From DASXKD01 sp963734725 (GTDB lineage Bacteria > Actinomycetota > Actinomycetes > Streptosporangiales > Streptosporangiaceae), in NCBI GenBank assembly GCA_963734725.1, contig CAVTIX010000017.1, forward strand, positions 93,773-157,772: DNA of 64,000 bases, in the 5' to 3' direction. This document shows positions 17,337 through 25,848 of the stretch, in pieces. Position 1 is the first letter of the stretch; each line of letters begins with the position of its first letter. The notes under the pieces are model-generated. The model did not search any database and was not told the origin of the DNA. It worked only from the letters and a program-made list of their open reading frames with translations. The translations under genes were made by a program, and so were the position numbers.

Positions 17337-17993
17337 TTAGCCGCGGGCGGCGGCGTCCAGCACGTCCGGGGGGAGGTCTTCTTCCCGCCCGATGTCCCAG
17401 GGCTGTTCCCAGCCACCGAGCGCGAGCAACCGGTCTACCAGCAGGGCGGTGAAGCCCCACACCAGCATGCCGTGGACGCGGAAGGCAGGACCGGCCGTAC
17501 CGGAGGGGTGCCGCACGGTCAGCCGGTTGGCGGGGTCGGCGAGGTCGGTGAGCCTGGCCCGGGCCGCCGAGACGATCTCCCCGTCGGCGGCGGCAACCAG
17601 CGGGCTGGGCCGGCGCCACCAGGCCAGCACCGGCGTGACCCGGAAGCCGCTGCGAGGGATGTAAAGCTCCGGCAGGACCGCGAGAACCTCGACTCCGGCC
17701 GGATCCACGCCTACCTCCTCGGCCGCCTCACGCAGCGCGGCGCCTACCGGTCCCTGATCGGAGGGCTCGATCGCGCCGCCGGGAAAGGCCGGCTGGCCGG
17801 CGTGGCGGCGCAAGTGCAGGCCGCGCTGCACGATCAGCAGGTCGGGGGCGCCCGCCGTCTCGCCGAACAGCAGCAGCACCGCGGAGGGCCGCCCGCCCTG
17901 GTCGGGGGCCCGCACCTGGGGCGGGACCACCATCTGCCCCGCCTCTGCCGCCAGCCTGGTCAGCCAGGCCGGTACGGGGCCGTCCGGTGTCAC
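17337..17993 (-). CDS. Nudix hydrolase, coenzyme A pyrophosphatase (NudL-like)
   Basis: 218 residues from a GTG overlapping the nth stop (GTGA). The Nudix box runs from GGAIEPSDQ to REAAEEVGV. It is preceded by the CoA-pyrophosphatase signature LHLRRHAGQPAFPGG, which separates this subfamily from other Nudix enzymes. Expected reaction: CoA to 4'-phosphopantetheine and 3',5'-ADP. Its place between nth and marP matches the mycobacterial order, though the thioredoxin-like gene usually found between them there is missing. Confidence 0.9.
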   Translation of the reverse strand: MTPDGPVPAWLTRLAAEAGQMVVPPQVRAPDQGGRPSAVLLLFGETAGAPDLLIVQRGLHLRRHAGQPAFPGGAIEPSDQGPVGAALREAAEEVGVDPAGVEVLAVLPELYIPRSGFRVTPVLAWWRRPSPLVAAADGEIVSAARARLTDLADPANRLTVRHPSGTAGPAFRVHGMLVWGFTALLVDRLLALGGWEQPWDIGREEDLPPDVLDAAARG

Positions 17994-18709
17994 GAGAACG
18001 GGCCCTCCTTGACCAGCTTCTGCGCCTCCTTCGGATCCACCGGGCCGATGCCGAATGACGGGCACCAGCGCGCGACTCCGCAGGCGCCGCAGGCTGGCCG
18101 GCGGGCGTGGCAGACACGCCGGCCGTGCCAGATCAGCCGGTGCGACAGGTTGGTCCATTCCGAGCGCGGGAAGAGCGCCCCCACCTCGGACTCGATCTTC
18201 ACCGGGTCGGTCTGGGTGGTCCAGCCGAACCGGCCCGCCAGCCGGGCGAAGTGGGTGTCCACGGTGATGCCGGGCACCCCGAACGCGTTGCCCAGCACCA
18301 CATTGGCTGTCTTCCGGCCCACTCCGGGCAGCGTGACCAGGTCTTTCAGCTTGCCCGGGACCTCGCCGCCGTAACGGTCGCACAGGGCATGGCCGAGCGC
18401 GATCAGGCTGGCGGTCTTGGCCCGGTAGAAGCCCGTGGACTGGATGATCTTCTCCATGTCCTCGCGGTCCGCCGCGGCGTAATCAGCGGCGGTCTTGTAC
18501 CGCGCGAAAAGCACCGGCGTCACCAGGTTGACCCGCTTGTCGGTGGTCTGCGCGGACAGGATGGTCGCGACCAGGAGCTCCAGCGGCGAGGAAAAATTCA
18601 GCTCGGTGTGGACGTCCGGGTACAACTCGGCGAGTTCGCGGTTGATCCGCCGGGCGCGGCGGACCAGGGCGATCCGCGACTCGGGTTTGGCGGGCTTGGG
18701 CGGCTTCAC
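17990..18709 (-). CDS. nth: endonuclease III, DNA glycosylase/AP lyase
   Basis: 239 residues. The helix-hairpin-helix LPGVGRKTANVVLGNAFG contains the catalytic Lys and is followed by the catalytic Asp in VDTHFARL. The C-terminal 4Fe-4S cluster ligands are Cys residues in CHARRPACGACGVARWC (C-x6-C-x2-C-x5-C). It removes oxidised pyrimidines and cuts the abasic site in base-excision repair. It is the first gene of the nth-Nudix pair, which are translationally coupled. Confidence 0.96.
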   Translation of the reverse strand: MKPPKPAKPESRIALVRRARRINRELAELYPDVHTELNFSSPLELLVATILSAQTTDKRVNLVTPVLFARYKTAADYAAADREDMEKIIQSTGFYRAKTASLIALGHALCDRYGGEVPGKLKDLVTLPGVGRKTANVVLGNAFGVPGITVDTHFARLAGRFGWTTQTDPVKIESEVGALFPRSEWTNLSHRLIWHGRRVCHARRPACGACGVARWCPSFGIGPVDPKEAQKLVKEGPFS

Positions 18710-18718
18710 CGGTCCAGC

Positions 18719-19474
18719 CTATTGACCAGCGGCGCGGGACGCGCGCTCCTCGGCGCCCGGGCCCGCGCCGCCGCTGTCCGTGATCGCCGGCAGGTGGCGG
18801 CCGGCCACGACCACCGCCACCGACCGGGCGCCCGCGCGCTTGAGGGCCACCGCGGCCGACTGGGCGGTGCCACCGGAGGTCCAGGTGTCGTCCAGCAGCA
18901 GCACCGCCTCGCCGGTGACCGCGCCCGGTGCGCGGAACCGCCCCGGATCCAGCGCCCGTCCCCAGGCGTCCGCGCCGGGCCGGGCCAGCAGGGGCGCCCA
19001 AGGCAGGGCCAAGCAGCCGCGCGCCAGTGTCTGTAACGGGTGCGGGCCGGGCCGCCCGCGCCCGCTGGGCGCCACGCAGGCACAGGCGGGCGCGGGGATC
19101 CCGGCCTGCTGCCATACCCGCGGCCCCTCCTCGCGCAAGAACACCAGCAGCATGGCGAGCAGCGTTTCTCCGGCCTCCCGCGCGCCGGGCCGGCCGGACT
19201 TATACAGCCACAGGTCCCTAGCCAGCTGGCTGCCCTTCGGCGCGCACGCGGCGGGGGCCACGACGTCGGCGAGCAGGCCGGGCGCGCTCTCCTCGTGCAG
19301 ACGGCACTGGAAACACCGGGCAAACCCGCGCCCGGACGGCCCGCGGCAGCACGCGCACACCCCCGGGCCGGGCTCGGGGACGGCGGGCAGCCCTGCGGTG
19401 GCCGCACGTACCCGGGCCCGCAGGATGTCCCAGGGAAGGGCGCCGGCCTTGCTAGGCGGCGCGGTGGCGGACAT
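18719..19474 (-). CDS. ComF-family phosphoribosyltransferase-like protein
   Basis: 251 residues. Near residue 40 there is a Cys cluster (CACCRG ... CFQC) typical of the ComF N-terminal zinc finger. The C-terminal half has a PRPP-binding-type motif VLLLDDTWTSGGTAQSAA. ComF proteins take part in DNA uptake or have undefined phosphoribosyltransferase roles; actinobacterial members lie outside competence operons, as here. It ends only 9 bp before the nth start on the same strand, so co-transcription is likely. Confidence 0.75.
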   Translation of the reverse strand: MSATAPPSKAGALPWDILRARVRAATAGLPAVPEPGPGVCACCRGPSGRGFARCFQCRLHEESAPGLLADVVAPAACAPKGSQLARDLWLYKSGRPGAREAGETLLAMLLVFLREEGPRVWQQAGIPAPACACVAPSGRGRPGPHPLQTLARGCLALPWAPLLARPGADAWGRALDPGRFRAPGAVTGEAVLLLDDTWTSGGTAQSAAVALKRAGARSVAVVVAGRHLPAITDSGGAGPGAEERASRAAGQ

Positions 19475-19810
19475 ACCGCGATGGTAGGAAGGCGCGCCGA
19501 CAGGCCCCGGCGCCCGGCAGCGCGAATATGCTGGGCGCGGGTGGCCTTGGCGGCCATGGCACGATGCCCCGCGGGCCGGGGCCCGACGGCGCCGCGGCGC
19601 CGGGGAGGCCAGCGCGGGCGCCCGCGCTGGGATGTGGCCACCTTGAGTTTCGGTATCCTACTCAGTGCTGTTCGGGGCGCAGTTGATCCCCGTTGGGGGC
19701 GGTTCACCCGACCGGCCAGCCTGAGCAGGCTAGCGTGACGCAGTGTCAGCGTTCGCGGCGGGAACAAGGACCGCCCGGACGGAAGTATCCATCGTGCCGG
19801 GACAACCCTC
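19475..19810. other. 336-bp divergent intergenic region
   Basis: It lies between the ComF-like gene (leftward) and the membrane protein gene (rightward). No gene or structured element is recognisable; it should contain both promoters. Confidence 0.5.
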
Positions 19811-21673
19811 ATGCGAATGCCGATGCCCGCCGCGGGCGACTTCGCGCCCGCGGATGGCCAGCCAGGCCCGGGCGCGGGCCGGCTGGCTCGGCTGCGGGCA
19901 CAGGCGCGGCGCGCCCCGGCCGTGGCCCGGCAGCACTGGCTGTTCACCCTGTTGCTGGCCCTCGGGCTGGTGCTGCGGATCCTGACCCAGATCGCCTACC
20001 GCCCGGCGCTGCTGTACACCGATTCGACCAAGTACCTGCTAGGCGCCTACCCAGGCGGTGACCCGCCCGGGTACCAGCTGGCGCTCAAGCCGCTCCTGGC
20101 GCTGTTCAACCTGAGCGCGATCGCCGCGATCCAGCACCTGCTGGGCCTGGCCATGGCGGTCGCGCTGTACCTGGTGCTGCTGCGCCGCGGCGTGCCGCGC
20201 TGGCTGTCGGCCCTGGCCACCGCGCCGGTGCTGCTCGATGCGTATCAGCTGCAGCTCGAGCAGAACGTCATGCCCGACGTCATGTTCGAAGCATTGATCG
20301 TGACCGGCCTGGTCGCCCTGCTCTGGCGGACAGCGCCATCCCGCTGGCTGATCGCCGCGGCGGGCCTGGCCCTGGGCGCCTCCGCCACCGCGCGCCAGAT
20401 CGGCGAGATCTTCATCCTGCCCGCCCTGGCCTACCTGCTCGTCGTGACGCCCGGCTGGCGTCGCCGGCTCAGGAACGCCGCGCTGCTGTGCCTGGCCTTC
20501 GCGCTGCCGATCCTGGCCGCCAGCTACCGGAACTACGCCGACCCGCAAGTGCACAGCTTCTCGCTCGCCCCGTACGCATCCGGCTCGATCTACGGCCGGA
20601 TGGCGGAGGCCGCGAACTGCGCCACGCTGCGGCTGCCCGGCTACGAGCAACGGCTCTGCCCGGATGCCAGGCAGAAGCTGCTCCTCGGCCCGGACGGCCT
20701 GGACCACAACGCCAAGTCACCGATCAAGGGCGCCTGGATCCCGGCCCTGAGCAAGGCCGACCGGCTGGCCCTGATGCACGTCTGCTCCAGATCGATACCG
20801 GCCAAGGTGGGCACCGAAGTGCACTACCACGACGTGCCCATCGTGTGCGGCCAGCTGACCAGCGACTTCGACCGCCGGGTGCTGAAGCAGCAGCCGCTGA
20901 ACGTGCTGGCCTCGATCGGCAAGGACACGCTCAAGCTGTTCGGGCTGAGCCGCACCACCAGCACCGGCGATCCCTCGATCACCCGCTGGCAGTTCCAGAC
21001 GTTCTACCCGCAGTATCCGCCGTACATCGTCATCAGCCACGGGACCTTCATCTTCGGCACGTTCAACACCGACGGCATCGAGGAGCAGATCGGCACCGGC
21101 GGCGGGACCCCGGCCGTGATCAAGCCGCTGGCCAGTTTCCTGCGCGCCTACCAGCTCGGCGGCGGCTACACCCCGGGACCGCTGTTCGCGTTCGCGCTCG
21201 TCGCCGGGCTGGCCGGGAGCCTCGCCGCGCTGCGCCGCCGGGCCACCCCGGCGCAGCGCGCCGCCGCCCTCGCCTGCGCGCTCTTCTTCGTCACCGGCGT
21301 GGCGGCCCTGCTCTCCTCCGACATTTTCGAGTTCAACTGGCGCTACCAGCTTCCCGCCCTGATCACGCTGCCGCCCGCGGCGGCGCTGGCCATCGCGCTG
21401 CTGTTGCGCCGCGGCTCACTGGCCGCGGCCGGGGATGAGGTGATCCCTGACCCGCTCGAAGCCGACCACCGACGCCACGATGACCAGGCCGAGCGGCAGC
21501 AGGATCATCAGCGGCAGCCAAGCGCGGGCGCCCTCCAGGATCACGCTCCCGGCGATCGCGCCGATGATGATAGCGGCCAGGACGCCCAGGCTGCGGGCCA
21601 TCCCGTCCGGCTTGCTACCGGTCACCAACCCGGCGACGAGGGCCGTGAGGGTGCTGGTCAGGTAGGTGGTTGA
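19811..21673 (+). CDS. multi-pass membrane protein, GT-C glycosyltransferase-like
   Basis: 620 residues. About ten hydrophobic helices fill residues 45-540. The first extracytoplasmic loop carries YTDSTKYLLGAYPGGDPPG, an acidic motif placed like the catalytic Asp of GT-C (PMT/ArnT-like) enzymes, so a polyprenyl-phosphate-sugar transferase role is possible but unproven. The hydrophobic part ends near 21430. The last 80 residues are Asp/Gln/His-rich and lie antisense to the YoaK-like gene for 258 bp, which suggests loss of an earlier stop codon. Function is not recognised beyond the fold guess. Confidence 0.7.
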   Translation: MRMPMPAAGDFAPADGQPGPGAGRLARLRAQARRAPAVARQHWLFTLLLALGLVLRILTQIAYRPALLYTDSTKYLLGAYPGGDPPGYQLALKPLLALFNLSAIAAIQHLLGLAMAVALYLVLLRRGVPRWLSALATAPVLLDAYQLQLEQNVMPDVMFEALIVTGLVALLWRTAPSRWLIAAAGLALGASATARQIGEIFILPALAYLLVVTPGWRRRLRNAALLCLAFALPILAASYRNYADPQVHSFSLAPYASGSIYGRMAEAANCATLRLPGYEQRLCPDARQKLLLGPDGLDHNAKSPIKGAWIPALSKADRLALMHVCSRSIPAKVGTEVHYHDVPIVCGQLTSDFDRRVLKQQPLNVLASIGKDTLKLFGLSRTTSTGDPSITRWQFQTFYPQYPPYIVISHGTFIFGTFNTDGIEEQIGTGGGTPAVIKPLASFLRAYQLGGGYTPGPLFAFALVAGLAGSLAALRRRATPAQRAAALACALFFVTGVAALLSSDIFEFNWRYQLPALITLPPAAALAIALLLRRGSLAAAGDEVIPDPLEADHRRHDDQAERQQDHQRQPSAGALQDHAPGDRADDDSGQDAQAAGHPVRLATGHQPGDEGREGAGQVGG

Positions 21674-22114
21674 CATCTGGCCCAGGCGGCGGACCGCGGC
21701 GGCCTGCAGGCCCATCGCGGCCGCGAGCGCGGCCACCAGCGCGAGCTGAGCGCCACCGGCCGGGTGGGCGCCGGCCAGCTCCCAGCCGACGCTGAACGCG
21801 ACGAGGATCGCCAGTTCCACCCCCAGGGTGATGGTCACGCTGGGCGGCCAGGCTCCGGCGGCATGATGCCGCCGGGCGGCCAGCGGGGCCCCCGCTGCCA
21901 CACCGACCATGTAGCCGGCCAGCGCCACGCCGCTGTGCACCGCCAGTTCCGCCCTGCCGGTGCCGGCCGCCACGCCCAGCAGCACCATGTCACCGGTGAT
22001 CACGCTGCTGAAAACGTTGCCGAGGGCGAGGAACGAGGCGGCGTCCACCGCACCCGTGGTGAGCGTGAGCAGCACCACCAGCGAGTCCCTGACGGACACG
22101 CGCGAGCGGATCAT
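21416..22114 (-). CDS. YoaK/DUF1275-family membrane protein
   Basis: 232 residues with six or more hydrophobic segments. The N-terminal family signature TLTTGAVDAASFLALGNVF is followed by SSVITGDMVLLG, and the midpoint repeat carries GQMSTTYLTSTLTALVAGL. The family is a widespread inner-membrane group of unknown transport function. Its 3' end overlaps the convergent membrane-protein gene by 258 bp. Confidence 0.85.
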   Translation of the reverse strand: MIRSRVSVRDSLVVLLTLTTGAVDAASFLALGNVFSSVITGDMVLLGVAAGTGRAELAVHSGVALAGYMVGVAAGAPLAARRHHAAGAWPPSVTITLGVELAILVAFSVGWELAGAHPAGGAQLALVAALAAAMGLQAAAVRRLGQMSTTYLTSTLTALVAGLVTGSKPDGMARSLGVLAAIIIGAIAGSVILEGARAWLPLMILLPLGLVIVASVVGFERVRDHLIPGRGQ

Positions 22115-22179
22115 GCCTGACCATAACCTCCGGGCCGGCCGCCGGTGGCAGTGTCGTGGCCGCCTGATAGTACGAAATC

Positions 22180-23010
22180 ATGCTGACTGGTTTCGTATTG
22201 CCCGGAGGACCGGCAACCGAGCAACTGGAGCAGGCGGTCCTCGCCGAACAGTCCGGGTGGGACGGAGTGTTCGTCCCGGAGCTGGCCTACGGCGTGGACG
22301 CGTGGAGCCTGCTGGCCGCGATGGCCGCCCGCACGCAGCGGATCCGCCTGGGCACCCTGCTCACCCCGCTGCCGTGGCGCCGGCCGTGGAAGGTGGCCAG
22401 CCAGGTGGCGACGGTCGACCAGCTTTCCGGTGGCCGTGCGATCCTTGCGGTTGGCGTCGGCGCCACCGGCGCGGGTCTGCCCGACACCGGCGAGGAGACG
22501 GACAACCGCCTTCGTGCCGAACGACTCGACGAGGAAATCGACCTCGTCAGGACGCTGTGGGACGGCCGGCTGAGCTACCACGGGGAGCACTACGACTTCG
22601 AGTGCGAGGGCAGCGATCTCGTCGGGGCGGCCCGGCCGGCCTCCGGGCGGATCCCGATCTGGGTGGTGGGGGTGTGGCCGCGGCCGAAGTCGATGCGGCG
22701 GGTGCTCCGCTGCGACGGGATCATCCCGCAGTACAACCTGGACGGCCGGGACGCGGGGCCGGACGACGCCCGCGCGGTGCGGGCGTGGCTGACCGAGCAT
22801 GGCGGCCGCCCGGACCTGGATGTGGTGGCTGAGGGCGAGACCCCGCCGGACGACCCGGAGGCGGCCTCGGCCCAGGTCACGCCCTGGGCCCGGGCCGGGT
22901 GCACCTGGTGGATCGAGAACCGCTGGGTGCTGCCGGAGGGCGCCACAGATCCCACGGCGGTGGTCAGGGAGCGGCTGGCTGCCGGTCCGCCCGCCGTTGC
23001 AGGTGGCTGA
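22180..23010 (+). CDS. LLM-class (luciferase-like, F420-dependent type) oxidoreductase
   Basis: 276 residues. The bacterial-luciferase-like TIM barrel is visible in EQSGWDGVFVPEL, RIRLGTLLTPLPWRRPWKVA, LSGGRAILAVGVGA and the C-terminal WARAGCTWWIENRW. Actinobacterial members usually use F420 or FMN; the substrate is unknown. It is convergent with the kinase-fold gene, with a 47-bp overlap at the 3' ends. Confidence 0.88.
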   Translation: MLTGFVLPGGPATEQLEQAVLAEQSGWDGVFVPELAYGVDAWSLLAAMAARTQRIRLGTLLTPLPWRRPWKVASQVATVDQLSGGRAILAVGVGATGAGLPDTGEETDNRLRAERLDEEIDLVRTLWDGRLSYHGEHYDFECEGSDLVGAARPASGRIPIWVVGVWPRPKSMRRVLRCDGIIPQYNLDGRDAGPDDARAVRAWLTEHGGRPDLDVVAEGETPPDDPEAASAQVTPWARAGCTWWIENRWVLPEGATDPTAVVRERLAAGPPAVAGG

Positions 23011-24154
23011 GCAGCGCCCGGCCGTCCGGCCCGGAGAACCAGCTTGTGTGGCCGATCAGATAGCCGTCGTAGGCGAGATCGGCATTCTCCGGTGAGCGCA
23101 CGACGCTGGCGAAGTACTCCACCTCCGACAGCGCGTACTCGAGATGGACGACCGGGAGCAGCCCGGCCACGACGGCCAGCTCGGCCCGGGCAAGCGGCCG
23201 GACCGCCTGGTAACCGTCCAGCAGGGCGTCCACGGCAGGCCTGTCCACCGCCGCCTGCCCGGTGTCGGCCAGGTCGAGCCAGGCGACGGCGCTGCGCTCG
23301 ATCGCGACAGCGAGATCGTGGGCGGCGAACGTGCGGTTGGCCAGCCCGAGGTCGATCACGGCGGCGACGCGGGCGGCCGGGGCGGCCGAGGTCCAAGTGA
23401 GGTTGGACGGATGCCAGTCCCCGTGCCCCCACAGCCGCTCCAGGCCTGGGAGCAGCGGCGCCACCTGGCGGATCGCGGGCAGGTGGCGCCGGGTGAGGTC
23501 CTCCCGCCAGCTGCGCCGGTCCAGGTAGCCGGCGAGCCCCGGCCGCCGCGCGGCCAGCCGGCCCACCGCCGCGAGCGGGTCCGCCGCCGTGATGACCGCG
23601 CAGGAGTTGGTGAGCACCGCCGGTGGCCGCTCGGGCAGCCCGAAACTCACGCTGGCCTGGTGGAACCGGGCGAGCGCGGCGCCTGCCGCCCTGGCGTGCT
23701 GCACGCCGAGGAACGGCGCCCACGACGGCACGTCCCGGTACACGTCGACCCCCGGGACCAGCGCGTGCACCTCGTACACGTAGTCACCGGACGCCGCCAC
23801 GCTGCCGCCGCCCGGCAGCCGGAGCACCGCTGGCACGGCCACCCCGAGGGCCCGCAGATGGTCAGCCAGGGCGTGCTCGGCGGTCAGTTGCGCCGCCGTG
23901 CGGACGAGCTTGTGGTGGCGTTTGACGAACACCTCGGCGCCGCCGCAGCGGACGAGCGCCGCGGCCGACATCGGCCGGGGGCTGTGCCACCGGAGCACCG
24001 CGGCGCCGCCCGGCAGGCCATACCCGGCCAGCACCGTGCTCACCTCCTCGCCGGTGAGCGGCGGCCAGTCGGGCTCGACCAGCGTCTTGCCCATGCCGTG
24101 CGCGAGAAACCCCGCGCTCCCGGGGCCACCGGCCGCGCCGGGTGGTGTGGTCAT
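22964..24154 (-). CDS. APH/choline-kinase-fold phosphotransferase in a TPP-riboswitch operon
   Basis: 396 residues. The kinase fold shows GGAEVFVKRHHKLV (ATP-site Lys), the catalytic loop WGHGDWHPSNLTW (Asp and Asn) and the metal-binding Asp in AAVIDLGLANRTFAAHDLA. This family phosphorylates small molecules: aminoglycosides, choline, homoserine, thiamine (ThiK/YcfN). The ATG is only six bases after the cytX-like stop, so it is read from the same thiamine-riboswitch-controlled transcript. A role in salvage of thiamine or a precursor is therefore the best inference; antibiotic resistance is not indicated by the context. Confidence 0.85.
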   Translation of the reverse strand: MTTPPGAAGGPGSAGFLAHGMGKTLVEPDWPPLTGEEVSTVLAGYGLPGGAAVLRWHSPRPMSAAALVRCGGAEVFVKRHHKLVRTAAQLTAEHALADHLRALGVAVPAVLRLPGGGSVAASGDYVYEVHALVPGVDVYRDVPSWAPFLGVQHARAAGAALARFHQASVSFGLPERPPAVLTNSCAVITAADPLAAVGRLAARRPGLAGYLDRRSWREDLTRRHLPAIRQVAPLLPGLERLWGHGDWHPSNLTWTSAAPAARVAAVIDLGLANRTFAAHDLAVAIERSAVAWLDLADTGQAAVDRPAVDALLDGYQAVRPLARAELAVVAGLLPVVHLEYALSEVEYFASVVRSPENADLAYDGYLIGHTSWFSGPDGRALLSHLQRRADRQPAAP

Positions 24155-24160
24155 CCGCGT

Positions 24161-25564
24161 TCAGGCCGCCGCTGCGCGATGCTCACCACGGGCGGCGTCG
24201 CGGCGGTGGACGCGGGTGGTGGAGGTGAGGCCGCCGACCAGCAGGGTGACCACCGCGGCGACCACGAACGAGCAGATCGACGCGGACATCCACACGGCGG
24301 GCGTGAAACCGATCGCCTGGGCGATGTGCGTCCACGCCGACACCCACCAGGAGATGTAACCGGGGTTGATGAGCTGGTAGGTGACGAAGCCGGCGGCCCA
24401 CGGCAGCAGCATCAGCCACCGCGTCGGCGCCCGCGGCGACAGGTCCCAGTGGCCTTTGGCCAGGATGAAGAAGTCCACGATCAGGACGGCGGACATCGGC
24501 ACGAACACCGAGCCCAGCAAGATCAGGAAGTTTTCGTAGTCGCTGATGTTAAGGAACAGCGCCCCGGCCGTGGTCACGGCGGAGATGACGATCGCCAGCA
24601 CCCGGCGGTCCCAGAGCGGGCGCAGGTTCTGGGTCGATGCGGCCGTCGAGTACACGTTGGCGAAGGACTGGTCCAGTTCACGCAGCGCCAGGATGCCGAA
24701 CCCGATCGCGCCGGCGGGCAGCGCGATGAACGCGCCGTAGATGTTGCCGGACCGGGCCACGGTGACCAGCGCGAGCAGTCCGATGACGTAGCAGAGCACC
24801 TGGGTGGTGCCGTAGCCGAAGAACGTGCCGTTGAACGCGGCGGCCTGGCTGCGCGAGTGCCGGGTGTAATCCGCGGCCAGCGGCGCGAACGAGATCGCGG
24901 CCGCGACCACCGTGTCCACCGCCACCCAGAACCCCGATCCCCAGGTGCCTTGCGTGAACGGAGGCAGTGGGTGCCGGAGAAGCTGGATGAACAGGTACGC
25001 GAGGACGATCACGACCGCGGCGGTCACGTAGCGGCGCAGGATCCGGATCGCGCCCAGCGGCCGGATCGTGAGCGCCGCGGTAGCCACCCCGGCCATGAGG
25101 ATGTAGGCCCACCGGGGCAGCGCCGGGGCCACAGTATGCGCCGCGGTCGCGATCGTGACCAGCTCGAAGATCCCCCAGCCGAGGCACTGGAGGATGTTGA
25201 GCCCGGTGGGCAGGTAGGAGAGCCTGGCGCCGAACAGGCCACGGAGCAGGACCATGGCCGGCGCCCCGGTGCGGGTGCCGGGCAGCCCGGCCAGCGCCAC
25301 CGGCAGGGTCCCGAGCACCGTGCCCAGCACGATCGCGGTCAGCCCTGCGGCCAGCGAAAGCTTCGGGGTGCCCGCGCCGCCCGGCTGGAGCACGAAGATC
25401 GCGCCGGTGAAGCCGAGCAGGCTCACCCCGAGATTGCCCCACAGCCCGAGCTGGTCCAAGGCGCTGAGCGCCTGCGGCACCGGTTCGGCGAGGTTGTGCG
25501 CGACCTCGGAGTGGCGGTCCCCTTGAAAGGTGACGAAGGCGCCCGGAGTGGATGTGGCGGTCAC
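24161..25564 (-). CDS. cytX: NCS1-family permease, probably hydroxymethylpyrimidine transporter (CytX-like)
   Basis: 467 residues, about twelve transmembrane helices. The N-terminal LGLWGNLGVSLLGFTGAIFV and the following helices match NCS1 nucleobase/thiamine-precursor transporters. The GTG start directly follows a TPP riboswitch whose conserved 3' end supplies the GGGAGG ribosome-binding site. CytX is the NCS1 branch under TPP control, thought to import hydroxymethylpyrimidine for thiamine salvage. Cytosine permease (CodB) is the alternative by sequence alone, but riboswitch control favours CytX. Co-transcribed with the kinase-fold gene downstream. Confidence 0.88.
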   Translation of the reverse strand: MTATSTPGAFVTFQGDRHSEVAHNLAEPVPQALSALDQLGLWGNLGVSLLGFTGAIFVLQPGGAGTPKLSLAAGLTAIVLGTVLGTLPVALAGLPGTRTGAPAMVLLRGLFGARLSYLPTGLNILQCLGWGIFELVTIATAAHTVAPALPRWAYILMAGVATAALTIRPLGAIRILRRYVTAAVVIVLAYLFIQLLRHPLPPFTQGTWGSGFWVAVDTVVAAAISFAPLAADYTRHSRSQAAAFNGTFFGYGTTQVLCYVIGLLALVTVARSGNIYGAFIALPAGAIGFGILALRELDQSFANVYSTAASTQNLRPLWDRRVLAIVISAVTTAGALFLNISDYENFLILLGSVFVPMSAVLIVDFFILAKGHWDLSPRAPTRWLMLLPWAAGFVTYQLINPGYISWWVSAWTHIAQAIGFTPAVWMSASICSFVVAAVVTLLVGGLTSTTRVHRRDAARGEHRAAAA

Positions 25565-25570
25565 GACTGC

Positions 25571-25668
25571 CTCCCTACGCCGGCATTACCCGGTCAGGTT
25601 CAGACGGTCGGTGGCGCAGGCTGTAGGCCAGCCACCCTCTCAGCCCGGTTGGCCCGAGCTCCCGTGTG
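25571..25668 (-). promoter_or_regulatory. TPP riboswitch (THI element)
   Basis: Read on the minus strand it contains the conserved pieces in order: CGGGAGC, GGGCTGAGAGGG (thi box), TGAACCTGACCGGGTAATG, and CCGGCGTAGGGAGG. It sits immediately before the cytX-like GTG start. The terminal GGGAGG doubles as the ribosome-binding site, which points to translational repression when thiamine pyrophosphate is bound. Confidence 0.96.
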
Positions 25669-25848
25669 GTTTGCTTCGATATTACCTCACAGCCTCAATC
25701 CGGCGTCAGTGCCGTCTCACCCGGTGGGCAGCGGGCAGCGCGGCTGGCAGACTGGAGCGCAGGTAGCGGCGCTCGCCCGTGGTGCTGAGCCCCGCCTTCC
25801 TGGCTGCGGTCGCATGCCGACGGTCGCGGCCGAGGGCCTGGAGGTGCC

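Noticed and set aside
22964..24154. Aminoglycoside resistance gene
   Set aside because: The kinase fold matches, but the TPP-riboswitch operon context argues for a metabolic substrate.
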